Assembly (NCBI GenBank): GCA_022843385.1
Contig: JALHNT010000029.1
Location: 34,672 to 98,671 of the forward strand
Source: Anaerolineae bacterium
GTDB lineage: Bacteria > Chloroflexota > Anaerolineae > Aggregatilineales > Phototrophicaceae
DNA: 64,000 bases
Direction: 5' to 3'
Part shown: one piece after another, positions 50,233 through 59,051 of the stretch
How positions within the stretch are numbered: position 1 is the first letter of the stretch
Layout: each line of letters begins with the position of its first letter
Notes under the pieces: generated by a model
What the model was told of the DNA's origin: nothing
The model's input: only the letters and a program-made list of their open reading frames with translations
Databases searched by the model: none
Translations under genes and position numbers: made by a program

Positions 50233-50637
50233 ATGAGCGGCACAGGAACCAAAGACAATCCCTGGGTGCTGAAGACACCCCCCGGCACATCGGAGTACAC
50301 CCTCTACAAGGACGAGTCGCACAACCCACCGGTGCTGGTCTGTACCGTCGGCACCACCACCCTGCTTTATGACCTGCGCTGCATCGAGCATCTCCACCAG
50401 ATGCTCAAGGATGCTGGAGACTGGGTGGAGCTGGGCAGCGCTGATGAGCAGAAAGAGGCCAAAGCCGGCACCGTCGAAGCCTGGGGGCGCTCCGCGGACA
50501 ATCCGGTCGGCGGGTGGTACGGCCTGAAGAAAGGACTGCGCGGGCGCTTCGGCATGTACATTCCGCCGCTGCTAGAAGAACTGGGGTTGGCCGAGCTAGA
50601 GCATAAAGCGAAGGGCAACCGGATGCGGGCGCGTTAA
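50233..50637 (+). CDS. Conserved hypothetical protein (DUF6855-like)
   Basis: 134 residues from ATG 50233 (SD GGAGG at 9 nt). MSGTGTKDNPWVLKTPPGTSEYTLYKDE and the C-terminal NPVGGWYGLKKGLRGRFGMYIPPLLEELGLAELEH are strongly conserved in a small, widely spread bacterial family. No signal peptide and no known reaction. The family number is from memory and uncertain; that it is a real conserved gene is not in doubt. Confidence 0.75.
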   Translation: MSGTGTKDNPWVLKTPPGTSEYTLYKDESHNPPVLVCTVGTTTLLYDLRCIEHLHQMLKDAGDWVELGSADEQKEAKAGTVEAWGRSADNPVGGWYGLKKGLRGRFGMYIPPLLEELGLAELEHKAKGNRMRAR

Positions 50638-50728
50638 TAACACCCCCTGAATATGGGGGTGGCGCGGCGTCAGCATTTCCCTCTACGATGACTGTATCCC
50701 GGAGACAAATCAATAGAGGGAGATGGTC

Positions 50729-51307
50729 ATGCCCTACCAGATTCAAAGCCACTGTCCCGCGTGTCAGGCTGGCGATAGCGTTGTCATTGGCAACTGGCCG
50801 GAGCATCTCGGCCTGTACCTGTGCCTGAGCTGTCGCCAGCTCGTCAATATCCCGACCCGCGATGGCAAATGCCCCGGCTGTGGTTATGAACCGCGCCCGG
50901 ATGAACTGTATGATTATTCCCGCGCCATCCCCTATCTGGGCGGACAGATGCCCTACACCCCTGACACCGGCCCGGTCTGCCCGCGCTGCGAGGGAGCTGC
51001 GCTGCAATTCCACAACACCGCCCATTACAACATGATGATGGTAGTCGGCAACGAGGCCGGGGCCAAAGCCACCTGGGGACGTGACTATGTGGAGAAGGCC
51101 ATCTTCATGAACTCGACCTTCCCCGTCATCCAGGAACACCGCCTCGATCCGCGCAAGGTGTTCGCCTATTTCCACCTGGACATGCCAAGCGCGCCGCTCA
51201 TCACCCGTAGCGTTTCTTATCCCATCGCGCTCGACATCCGCACCCATCTTCTGATCCACATCACGATGAACCCGGCAGCATTTCGGGAGGGAGCGCCGCC
51301 GCAGTAG
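50729..51307 (+). CDS. Zinc-ribbon hypothetical protein
   Basis: 192 residues. Three CxxC pairs (CPAC, CLSC, CPGC) followed by CPRC build two zinc ribbons in the first ~95 residues. The C-terminal half is an unassigned alpha/beta domain with several histidines and methionines (FHNTAHYNMMMVV). ATG 50729 is chosen over ATG 50723 because GGGAG is then 8 nt away rather than 2. I do not recognise the family. Confidence 0.65.
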   Translation: MPYQIQSHCPACQAGDSVVIGNWPEHLGLYLCLSCRQLVNIPTRDGKCPGCGYEPRPDELYDYSRAIPYLGGQMPYTPDTGPVCPRCEGAALQFHNTAHYNMMMVVGNEAGAKATWGRDYVEKAIFMNSTFPVIQEHRLDPRKVFAYFHLDMPSAPLITRSVSYPIALDIRTHLLIHITMNPAAFREGAPPQ

Positions 51308-51335
51308 GGAAACGGCAATGCCGTGTCCACCCGGC

Positions 51336-52040
51336 TCAGGGCGACGGCCAGCCGGTGTGCTTTAACACGACGATGTTCGGGCGACCCTCCAGCACCGGCG
51401 TCAGCGAGAGCGTCACGGTATGATGCGGCACGTGGATGATCGGGTCGCGCCCGCGCCGCCGTTCGACGAACTTGCTGACCGGTGACATCAACGGCCCCAC
51501 CGGCGGCAGGTTATAGTGCATCGGGAAGATGACTTTGGGTTGCAGGAAGTCGATCATCGGATCGAGGTCATCCAGCGACAGGGTAAACTTCTCGCCCACA
51601 ATCGCCAGCAGCACATCGCAGCGCCCGCGCCAGGGAGCCATCTCGTCTGGCGTCAGGCCATAACCGGTGTCACCCAGATGGGCAAACCACACGCCGTCCA
51701 GGTTGAAAGCGTAGCAGGCATTATCTTTGGGGTTGTCCGGTCGATCCTCATTCTCGCCTGCCAGCACTGCGTACACCGGTTGCCCATCAACCGTCGCCGT
51801 CGCTTTCCCCTCGGCCAGCGCCAGCGCATCGATCACCTGAGGTGTGCCAGCGGCGAGTTGATAATTGTTATGCGAGTCATCCAGCAGCGAACTGACGATC
51901 ACGATGTCGGTTTCGTAGCGGCGACCATCGTCGGGAATCTTCAGATCGGCATGTTTGAATGGATCAGTCATCAGGCGCGGGCGACCATCCACCCACAGCC
52001 GGTAACAAGCATGACCAATGAACTCAACCTGAATCGTCAT
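51336..52040 (-). CDS. MBL-fold protein with degenerate metal motif
   Basis: 234 residues. The fold of UPF0173-type metallo-beta-lactamase relatives is visible: VEFIGHACYRLWVDGRPRLMTDPF, WFAHLGDTGYGL (HLGDTG), LLAIVG and VIFPMHYNLPP. The usual HxHxDH site is replaced by SSLLDDSHNN, which keeps only the last histidine, so hydrolase activity may be lost or altered. The start overlaps the end of the sugar isomerase gene by 17 bp. Third gene of the HpaI-isomerase-MBL operon. Confidence 0.78.
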   Translation of the reverse strand: MTIQVEFIGHACYRLWVDGRPRLMTDPFKHADLKIPDDGRRYETDIVIVSSLLDDSHNNYQLAAGTPQVIDALALAEGKATATVDGQPVYAVLAGENEDRPDNPKDNACYAFNLDGVWFAHLGDTGYGLTPDEMAPWRGRCDVLLAIVGEKFTLSLDDLDPMIDFLQPKVIFPMHYNLPPVGPLMSPVSKFVERRRGRDPIIHVPHHTVTLSLTPVLEGRPNIVVLKHTGWPSP

Positions 52041-53046
52041 GTTGACTCGCTTTCCTGTCGTGTGACAGCGCATGAATCTCGGTCACTTCCCACCAGGCCG
52101 GGCCGGGCGGTTGTTGCAGAATCATCGGACGGATGAACGCGGCGGCTTTCTCCAGCCCTTCCTGAATCTCGATATACTCGCTCTCCATCTCCAGCGACAG
52201 AATCCCCTCATATCCCACCAACCGCAGCGCCGCGATCACCTCACGCCACACTTGCTCGCCATGTCCCCAACCGGGGATGGTGAACGTCCAGGAACGCTGG
52301 GCTGGCTGCGTCGGACTGGTCGAGTCGAAGTAGCCGCGCCGCCGTAGATTGGGACTGTGCAGCAGGGTATCCTTCAGATGCACGTTCTGGATCAGGCTGC
52401 CGAGGATCTGGATCGCCTCGAACGGGTCGATTCCCTGCGCCCACATATGCGAAATATCGAAGTTGCAGGCCACCACCGGCCCGATCTCGTCATGCAGCCG
52501 GCGCAGTTTCTCCGGCGTGTGGATCATGTCGTTGACCTGCATCTCAAAGCACAGCGTCACCCCATGATCGGCAGCGATCTTGCCATGCTCACGCCAGAAA
52601 GGGAGCAAGCGCTGTTCCCACTGCCACTCCAGCGCTGCCCGGTACAGCGGCAGATCCGTGTTGACGATCCAGGCCGGCAGCCGGTCACCTTCTGCCCCTT
52701 CCGGCAGCCCGGCCACCAGCGCCATCCGCTTCACGCCCAGCTTCTCCATCAACTGGCAGGCACGGGTGAACTGCTGCGAATAATCCGCCCGGATGCGCGG
52801 ATCAGGCGCTAACGGCGTGCCATGACCGCTGAACGAATACAGCTCCAGCCCCCGCTGCTGATACGTTTCCAGCCAGCGCGAACGGGCATCAGCATCGGTC
52901 AGCAGCCGCTCGACATCACAATACTTGGCGGCAGCCGGCCCTGTCGCGGCCAGCTCCATCGCCTGCACGCCGAGCTGCTGGCAGAAATCCAGCCCGGCAG
53001 CGAAATCGAACTTCATGATGAAATGGGTGTTGATGCCGAGTTTCAT
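52024..53046 (-). CDS. Sugar phosphate isomerase/epimerase (xylose-isomerase-like TIM barrel)
   Basis: 340 residues. The AP-endonuclease-2-like barrel is shown by MKLGINTHFIMKFDFAAGLDFCQQLGVQAMELAA, VTLCFEMQVNDMIHTPEKL (metal-binding Glu), VACNFDISHMWAQG (Asp/His), IQNVHLKDTLL (His) and GILSLEME (Glu). Such enzymes isomerise or epimerise ketoses. It follows the HpaI aldolase gene by 1 bp. SD GGGGA before the ATG. Probably part of sugar-acid catabolism. Confidence 0.85.
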   Translation of the reverse strand: MKLGINTHFIMKFDFAAGLDFCQQLGVQAMELAATGPAAAKYCDVERLLTDADARSRWLETYQQRGLELYSFSGHGTPLAPDPRIRADYSQQFTRACQLMEKLGVKRMALVAGLPEGAEGDRLPAWIVNTDLPLYRAALEWQWEQRLLPFWREHGKIAADHGVTLCFEMQVNDMIHTPEKLRRLHDEIGPVVACNFDISHMWAQGIDPFEAIQILGSLIQNVHLKDTLLHSPNLRRRGYFDSTSPTQPAQRSWTFTIPGWGHGEQVWREVIAALRLVGYEGILSLEMESEYIEIQEGLEKAAAFIRPMILQQPPGPAWWEVTEIHALSHDRKASQHDDSG

Positions 53047-53047
53047 G

Positions 53048-53809
53048 TTATCCCCGCGCTGCCTTCAGGTATTCGCGGCAGGCCGGCCCCAGCACGCTCT
53101 CCAGCGTGATGACCAGGTAACGCGCCCCGCGTTCGCGCCACTGCCGGGCAGCAGCGGCGTCTTTGGCAATCGTCCCAATCGCCACCTCGGTCTTGCGCGT
53201 CATCTCGAAGATACGGTCGATCTGTTCCTGCACCAACGGATGCCCGCCCTGCCCCGGCACACCGAGCGATTGCGACAGATCGGTTGGGCCGACGAAGATC
53301 ACATCGACATCGGCCACCGCCAGAATATCCGGCAGCGCGTTGACCGCTTCCACCGTTTCGATATGGATCACCGTCAGCGTCTCGGCATTGGCCTGCTGCA
53401 CATACTCGCCGTAGCTCATCGTCTGCCCATACGAGGCCGCCCGCGACCCGCCCAGCCCGCGCACCCCACGGGGATGATACTTGATGGCCTGCACTGCCGC
53501 TTCAGCCTCCGCCCCGGAATTCACCCAGGGGACATGCACGCCCAGCACGCCGGTATCGAGGAAGCGCAGGATGATGTGCGGTTGGTTCACCATCACCCGC
53601 GCCAGCGGTGTCACGCCGCGCACTTCCGCTGCCCGGCACATATCCTCACAATCGCGCACGCTCAGGGTGCCGTGTTCGCCATCGAAGATGATGAAGTCCC
53701 AGCCCTGGTAACCGAGGAATTCCACCAAGCTGGCGTCGGGGGTGCGGCTGAAGCAGCCGTACACCGCTTCACCGGCTTTGAGTTTGGCTTTGGTCAGATT
53801 GGTTTGCAT
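53048..53809 (-). CDS. HpcH/HpaI-family aldolase
   Basis: 253 residues from ATG 53809; an upstream TTG adds only non-conserved residues. GYQGWDFIIFDGEHGTLSV contains the metal-adjacent His, RVMVNQPHIILRFLDTGVLGVHVPWVNSGAEAEAAVQAIKYHPRGVRGLGGSRAASYG has the pyruvate-binding Arg and Gly-rich segment, and VIFVGPTDLSQSLG closes the site. It cleaves 4-hydroxy-2-oxo acids (HpaI or 2-keto-3-deoxy-sugar-acid type). First gene of the operon with the isomerase and MBL proteins. Confidence 0.9.
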   Translation of the reverse strand: MQTNLTKAKLKAGEAVYGCFSRTPDASLVEFLGYQGWDFIIFDGEHGTLSVRDCEDMCRAAEVRGVTPLARVMVNQPHIILRFLDTGVLGVHVPWVNSGAEAEAAVQAIKYHPRGVRGLGGSRAASYGQTMSYGEYVQQANAETLTVIHIETVEAVNALPDILAVADVDVIFVGPTDLSQSLGVPGQGGHPLVQEQIDRIFEMTRKTEVAIGTIAKDAAAARQWRERGARYLVITLESVLGPACREYLKAARG

Positions 53810-53935
53810 GAGTTGGCTCGTTTCTGGTGCAGGAGACCATGACATGTCTAGCACGTTTCCGGCCAAAGTGCAAACAGGAGACAACAAAACGAGCCAAATG
53901 ATTTGGCTCGCGCGAAGTGCTCTTCCTGCCGCGTA

Positions 53936-54406
53936 CTACCCAACCCACCGTTTCCACTCATCGGAGTAGGGTTTTTCCAGGGCTTTCAGGTAAACACTGG
54001 CTTTGGCGTAGAAGATCAGGATTGCCTCGCGATACATCTGGAATTGTACATAAGGAGAAGGGGTAGACCCATGCCCCCTGTCAATCAGCTTGGCGTGGAC
54101 ATCCGCTTCCGATAATCCGCTCAACGCCTCGACGAGTTGTGCATCCAGTTTTTTATACCAGATTTTGAGACTCGCCACACTGTTGGGCGTTTCTGGTTTA
54201 GAATCACGGTATGCCCAATCGTGCCTGAAAGTCCTAAAAGAATGGGTGTACACCTGCTGGATTTGGCCCATTTCCTCGCACAATTCGCCTAACGTTGGAT
54301 TGTTTCCAGGCAGTTTGTACGCCAATTCCTGGTCAGAAAGCATATCCATCAGTTGGTCGCGCAGGTCTTGATTTCCCGGAAGCTCTTCTTGAATAAGGCT
54401 GTTCAT
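53936..54406 (-). CDS. DinB-like four-helix protein
   Basis: 156 residues from ATG 54406, whose AAAGGA is 5 nt upstream; two earlier ATGs are worse placed. Four-helix pattern with NNPTLGELCEEMGQIQQVYTHSF as the DinB-type first metal-helix and a hydrophobic C-terminal helix. DinB proteins include bacillithiol or mycothiol transferases and DNA-damage-inducible proteins; the canonical His triad is incomplete here. Role unknown. Confidence 0.65.
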   Translation of the reverse strand: MNSLIQEELPGNQDLRDQLMDMLSDQELAYKLPGNNPTLGELCEEMGQIQQVYTHSFRTFRHDWAYRDSKPETPNSVASLKIWYKKLDAQLVEALSGLSEADVHAKLIDRGHGSTPSPYVQFQMYREAILIFYAKASVYLKALEKPYSDEWKRWVG

Positions 54407-54620
54407 GTTCATCCTTTGATGCTGTGCCAGATCACATAAGCATAGCACAAGATTTCTACATAAGACAAACATGGGTTTGCAAGCTGGAGCTACTCTTTTT
54501 TGCTTTTTGACTATTCCAAGAAGTTAATGCGTCTATCAGTCAACAGAATTTCTCCTACGGGAAAATCTGCCATCAGTCGCGTAAGTCCTGATGACGGTAG
54601 ATTGCGGCCTGAGAATCGCT

Positions 54621-55325
54621 TTACGCCAGACTGGGCTGCGGCTGGCCCATGTCGCGCTCGGCGTACTGTCGGATCATGCGGAGCATTTTCCGTTCCATCA
54701 CCAGATTCAGCACTTCGGTGATACGCCAGATCAGCACCATCGCCCGCTCCCCGCTGTGGTCGAGACGTGAACGGGAGATCAGGCGAGTGCCTTCCGCCAC
54801 CCGTTCCAGATAAAACCCCCACGTCGCATTGACATAGCTTTTCGGAAGCGACGCGCTGAAATCCGGCACCGCTTCGGTCTTGGGATCGGCCCCGGCCCAG
54901 ATCAGGTAATGCACCGGTTCAAATGCCACCAGCTTTTGCAGCGGATAGCCACTGCCTTTGGGGCCGAAGCGCATGACATCCCCAATCTGCGGGTTCTGGA
55001 ACTGCGGCAGCACACGATCAACGCTGTGGATCTGGCAGCCCGCCAGATTCTCCAGCGCATCGTAACTGTACATCCCAGCCCGATCCTGTCCCAGTTGCAC
55101 CAGATATGCCCATACCCGTTCCGGCTCGGCCTGAATGGTGATGGCTCGGGTGTAGATCTGCCGGGGCTGCGGAACCCGTTCATCGCCCGGATAGCTGCGG
55201 TTCAACTCGGCCTCGGTTGCTCCCTCGCGGTTATAGCGCACCCGCAGCATCGGACTCAAAGGGAGAGTCGCAATGATCGTGAGGGCTGCCCCAATCGACT
55301 CAATTATCTCAGGAATAGTTGCCAT
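54621..55325 (-). CDS. SRPBCC-family protein with N-terminal membrane segment
   Basis: 234 residues from ATG 55325. An N-terminal hydrophobic helix (IGAALTIIATLPLSPML) is followed by a START/SRPBCC-like domain: TRAITIQAEPERVWAYLVQLGQDRAGMYSYD, FGPKGSGYPLQKLVAFEPVHYLIWAG and TWGFYLERVAEGTRLISRSRLD. It resembles polyketide cyclase or lipid-binding proteins of unknown ligand. Monocistronic by spacing. Confidence 0.75.
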   Translation of the reverse strand: MATIPEIIESIGAALTIIATLPLSPMLRVRYNREGATEAELNRSYPGDERVPQPRQIYTRAITIQAEPERVWAYLVQLGQDRAGMYSYDALENLAGCQIHSVDRVLPQFQNPQIGDVMRFGPKGSGYPLQKLVAFEPVHYLIWAGADPKTEAVPDFSASLPKSYVNATWGFYLERVAEGTRLISRSRLDHSGERAMVLIWRITEVLNLVMERKMLRMIRQYAERDMGQPQPSLA

Positions 55326-55439
55326 CGTTCTGCTCTCGAAATCAACGCCAAACATTCTCTCATCATAGGCCTGTTCCCTCGGTCATGTGTAGTGACGAAG
55401 ATCATCGTTGCGGCATGATGAGGCGGAAAGCATCCTCGC

Positions 55440-56909
55440 TCAAGGCACCTCGTTCAATTCCTGCACCAGCGTTTGAACCCCGTCCATCTCCAGCCGCCTC
55501 AGATAGTGGCTCACCTGAGCGTTTAACCCCGGCACATCGGTCAGATCGCTGCCCCACAGGTCACGCTTCGCCAGCACCCTCGCTGCCACTTGATCCAGCG
55601 ATGACGCCGTCTGCCAGACTTCGCTGAACTCGGCGAGGACCGCCGCGTGATCGGCGATGGAAATCGTGTCACTGTGGTAACAGTGGATATAGGCCGCCAA
55701 AACCAGCGTTAACCGCGCCGGAAGTTCCCCTCGTTTATCGTGAAAGGCGTGCAGCGTCGGCAGCAGGCGCGCCCGGATTTTGGCGCTGGCGTTCAGAGCA
55801 ATCGCGCTCAGGCGATGATGCAGCGCCGGGTTGCGGAAGCGCTCCAGCGTGTCGTGGGCGAAGGCTTGCAGGGCGGCTTCATCCCCATCTAACGACGGGA
55901 TAATCTCCTGAAAGACCATATCCGTCAGCAAGCGGGAGAGGGTTTCATGCTCGATGCACTGGCGCACCGACTCCAGCCCCAGCAGCAGGCCGAGCGGAAC
56001 CATCGCGCTGTGAAGGCCGTTGAGGATGCGAACTTTGGTCGTTCGATACGGCCGGACATCCGGCACCAGGTGGATGTTGAGATCGGACTTCTCCACGGGC
56101 AGTTCCCGCCTCAGTTCCGGCGGCGCTTCGATGAACCAACTGTGATAGCGTTCGCCGGCCACCAGCAGCCGATCCTCGAAGCCGAGCTGCTCCTGTAAAG
56201 CTGGGCCGTTTTCCTGGGGGAAGCCCGTCACAATTCGGTCAACCAGCGTGTTACAGAACCGGTTATCATCCGTAAGCCAGCGAGAGAAATCCGCCTCAAG
56301 CCGCCACTCCTGGGCATAGCGCAGCACCATCTCGCGCAGTTGCGAGCCGTTATCCTCAATCAGTTCGGTCGGGATGATGATGCAGCCTTTGTCCGCCGCG
56401 CCAGCAAAATGCCGGTAGCGGGTGTAGAGGAACTGGGTGAGCTTGGCCGGAAAGGACGAGGGTGGGCGGTCATCCGCTTGATCGCTGGCGACATACTGGA
56501 TGCCGGCCTCGGTGGTGTTGGAGAAGATGAAGCGAATAGCCGGTTGGCGCGCCAGCGCCCGGTATGACTCAAAATCCTGATAAGGATAGACCGCCCGGCT
56601 GATGCAGCTCACCAGCCGCGTTTCTGAAACATAGACGCCATGCCGGATGCCCTGCAACAGCACATGGAACAGACCATTCTGTTCATCCAACGCCGCATAG
56701 GTTCCGCCGGGCGTCGCCCTGACCACCACTACCGAACTGGCGAATCCGGCCTGCTCATTGAGGATGTCCACCGCCCAATCGACGAAGGCGCGCAGAAAGT
56801 TCCCGGCACCGAACTGGACGATGCGTTCGGGATAGGGGTTGGTGATGCCCCGGTTCTGCCGGTTGAGGCGCGGTAAATGATGTGGGAGTGGCAAAACTTG
56901 TGGGTACAT
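55440..56909 (-). CDS. uxaB: Tagaturonate reductase / altronate oxidoreductase
   Basis: 489 residues, long-chain mannitol-dehydrogenase family. The NAD-binding RIVQFGAGNFLRAFVDWAVDILNE, SNTTEAGIQYV (UxaB-specific), KSDLNIHLVPDVRPYRTTKVRILNGLHSAMVPLGLLLG (catalytic Lys and His) are present. It reduces tagaturonate to altronate with NADH in galacturonate catabolism. The uxaC gene is upstream on the same strand, separated by a ~200-bp gap with a repeat element. Confidence 0.88.
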   Translation of the reverse strand: MYPQVLPLPHHLPRLNRQNRGITNPYPERIVQFGAGNFLRAFVDWAVDILNEQAGFASSVVVVRATPGGTYAALDEQNGLFHVLLQGIRHGVYVSETRLVSCISRAVYPYQDFESYRALARQPAIRFIFSNTTEAGIQYVASDQADDRPPSSFPAKLTQFLYTRYRHFAGAADKGCIIIPTELIEDNGSQLREMVLRYAQEWRLEADFSRWLTDDNRFCNTLVDRIVTGFPQENGPALQEQLGFEDRLLVAGERYHSWFIEAPPELRRELPVEKSDLNIHLVPDVRPYRTTKVRILNGLHSAMVPLGLLLGLESVRQCIEHETLSRLLTDMVFQEIIPSLDGDEAALQAFAHDTLERFRNPALHHRLSAIALNASAKIRARLLPTLHAFHDKRGELPARLTLVLAAYIHCYHSDTISIADHAAVLAEFSEVWQTASSLDQVAARVLAKRDLWGSDLTDVPGLNAQVSHYLRRLEMDGVQTLVQELNEVP

Positions 56910-56950
56910 AATATAACCCCGAAATGTGTGATGACGTTCGCTATCCTAAC

Positions 56951-57055
56951 GCCCTCACCGCAAACCCCTCTCCCACTGGGCGAGGGGCTTCAAAACGAGT
57001 CGTCCCTGACGGCTCCCCTTCTCCCAGTGGGAGAAGGGGCAGGGGGGATGAGGGC
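56951..57055. repeat. Dispersed GCCCTCA-bounded intergenic repeat, copy 2
   Basis: Bounded by GCCCTCA and TGAGGGC, with inner hairpins CCCCTCTCCCACTGGGCGAGGGG and CCCTTCTCCCAGTGGGAGAAGGG. Related to 20198-20308. It sits between uxaC and uxaB. Confidence 0.65.
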
Positions 57056-57107
57056 TGTGAAATTCATGGCATAACCTACTTCAAAACAGAATGCAATACC
57101 CACCCAA

Positions 57108-58514
57108 TTAGGCATTCTCTATTTTGTAGGTCGTCTTTGCCAGATGGTAGGCCATATCGGCCATCATCGCGTAGGCATCTTCCTCGTCAATCATCTGCCG
57201 ACACAGCAGCCCCGCCAGCCAGTCCGCCGCGGCCCGCCGCCAGACATCATGCCGCGCCGGGATGGAGATGTAAGCGCGGGTGTCGTCGTTGAAGCCGGCA
57301 GTGTTGTACAGACCGGCGGTTTCCATCACGCTGTCAAAATAGCGCCGCATCCCCATCAGGCTGTCGAAGAACCACCAGGGTGGCCCCAGCCGCAGGATCG
57401 GATAATGACCGGCCAGCGGGGCCAGTTCGCGCCCGTAGGTGGACTCATCCAGCGTGAACAGAATCAGCGTCAGACCCGGCTGGTTGCCAAACCGATCCAG
57501 CAGGGGTTTCAGGTTATAGGTGAACTCGCTGGCGACCGGAATATCCGCCCCCATGTCCCGGCCAAAGCGTTGGAACACTGCCGGGTTGTGGTTGCGATAC
57601 GAACCGATGTGGAGCTGCATCACCAACCCGTCCTCGCTGCTCATCCGCGCCATCTCGATCAGCATATGGCCGGTGAAACGGGCCGCATCCTCAGCCGTCG
57701 CCTCTCCCTTCAGCCCCCGTTGGAAAATCGCCTTAGCATCTCGCTGGCTCAGGCTCTCGGTATAGGCGCTGGCGGCGGCGTGATCGCTGGCGACGGCTCC
57801 CATCGAGCGGAAAAATTCGCGGCGCTGTTCCAGGGCGCGGACATAGGACGGGTAATCGGTGATGGCTACCCCCGAAACCGCGCTCAACTGCTCGATGTGA
57901 CCGACCCAGTTTTCGGTATCCAGATTGATGACGGCATCCGGGCGAAAGGTCGGGATGACCCGCCCACCCCAGCCGGAATCGCGGATGGCCTGATGATGGG
58001 CCAGCGTATCGGTGGCGGCATCGGTGGTCGCCAGGACTTCGATGTTGAAGCGCTCGAACAACCGGCGCGGGCGGAAATCCGGCTGCGTCAGGCGCTCCTC
58101 GATCTGGCTGTAGATTGTCTGGGCATTGGCGCTGTTCAGTTTCAGATCAATGCCGAACACCTCGCGCAGCTCATCGCGCAGCCAGATCGCCGTCGGTGTG
58201 CCGCGCATCACCTGCCAGTGGTCACAGATTGTCTGCCAGATTTTGCGGTGATCGGACTCAACCGGCTGGTGATCCTTGCGCCGGATGCCCAGCGACTCCA
58301 GCGACACGCCCTGCGACATCATCATGCGGAAAATGTAATGATCCGGGATGATGAATAAGTCAACCGGGCTGCCGAAGCGGTAGTACGGGTCGGCGAACAG
58401 GCGCGGGTCAACATGCCCGTGCGGGCAGAGCAGCGGCAGCCCCTTCACCGACTCATATAGCCCGCGCGCGATCTGGCGTTGGGCCGGATCAGGGGAAAAA
58501 TAGCGGTCATTCAT
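57108..58514 (-). CDS. uxaC: Glucuronate/galacturonate isomerase
   Basis: 468 residues from ATG 58514 (SD GGGAG at 10 nt). LLCPHGHVDPRLFADPYYRFGSPVDLFIIPDHYIFRMM is the amidohydrolase-fold start of UxaC with its metal histidines; RFNIEVLATTDAATDTLAHH and LGPPWWFFDSLMGMRRYFDSVMETAGLYNTAGFNDDTRAY are further hallmarks. It converts glucuronate to fructuronate and galacturonate to tagaturonate, feeding UxaB. Odd feature: the very conserved blocks are intact, so activity is expected. Confidence 0.95.
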   Translation of the reverse strand: MNDRYFSPDPAQRQIARGLYESVKGLPLLCPHGHVDPRLFADPYYRFGSPVDLFIIPDHYIFRMMMSQGVSLESLGIRRKDHQPVESDHRKIWQTICDHWQVMRGTPTAIWLRDELREVFGIDLKLNSANAQTIYSQIEERLTQPDFRPRRLFERFNIEVLATTDAATDTLAHHQAIRDSGWGGRVIPTFRPDAVINLDTENWVGHIEQLSAVSGVAITDYPSYVRALEQRREFFRSMGAVASDHAAASAYTESLSQRDAKAIFQRGLKGEATAEDAARFTGHMLIEMARMSSEDGLVMQLHIGSYRNHNPAVFQRFGRDMGADIPVASEFTYNLKPLLDRFGNQPGLTLILFTLDESTYGRELAPLAGHYPILRLGPPWWFFDSLMGMRRYFDSVMETAGLYNTAGFNDDTRAYISIPARHDVWRRAAADWLAGLLCRQMIDEEDAYAMMADMAYHLAKTTYKIENA

Positions 58515-58661
58515 TCCGAATAACTCCCTCAGTGCTGTGGCAATGGGAACAGCTTCGTTGACAGTCACTACATTACCCGCTCAAGCGCCTGAACATATCA
58601 AGCGCGGTCAAGCTATCGCCCACTGGCTTATGGTGATGTTGTGGCTTTCTCCTATCGCCAC

Positions 58662-59039
58662 TCAACCCTGGTCAAAAGTCTTCCAGCCGGCATCAGCGAT
58701 GACTTCGATGATTTTTCCATATTCATCGAAATCTGAGAAACGGAAGCGCGTCGGCGGATCGGTATGGAACTCCACATAGGGTCCATCCGCCCAGGGAGGC
58801 GTCAGGGGGTTTCGCTTGGCGATCTCTCTAATTTGCCTCGCACGTTCCAGCCACCGGTTGCGCCGTTCATCATCCATCTTACTGATGTCCTGGAACTGTG
58901 CGAGGTAGACTGGATCGTTCCACTTCTTCAGATAATTCTCGTAACAGGCCGCGAAGTCGATAAATCGCTCGGTGCCGAGTTCATCGACATATCGGATACC
59001 TGTCAGATTCGCTTCGATAATGTTGCTTTCGGTCAGCAT
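58662..59039 (-). CDS. Hypothetical protein downstream of Gfo/Idh oxidoreductase
   Basis: 125 residues from ATG 59039 (GAGG at 5 nt). A mixture of helix (NRWLERARQIREIAKR) and polar loop (FHTDPPTRFRFSDFDEYGKIIEVI). No motif or membrane segment. It is 12 bp after the Gfo/Idh gene and probably co-transcribed. Unrecognised family. Confidence 0.6.
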   Translation of the reverse strand: MLTESNIIEANLTGIRYVDELGTERFIDFAACYENYLKKWNDPVYLAQFQDISKMDDERRNRWLERARQIREIAKRNPLTPPWADGPYVEFHTDPPTRFRFSDFDEYGKIIEVIADAGWKTFDQG

Positions 59040-59051
59040 CGTCACCTCTAT

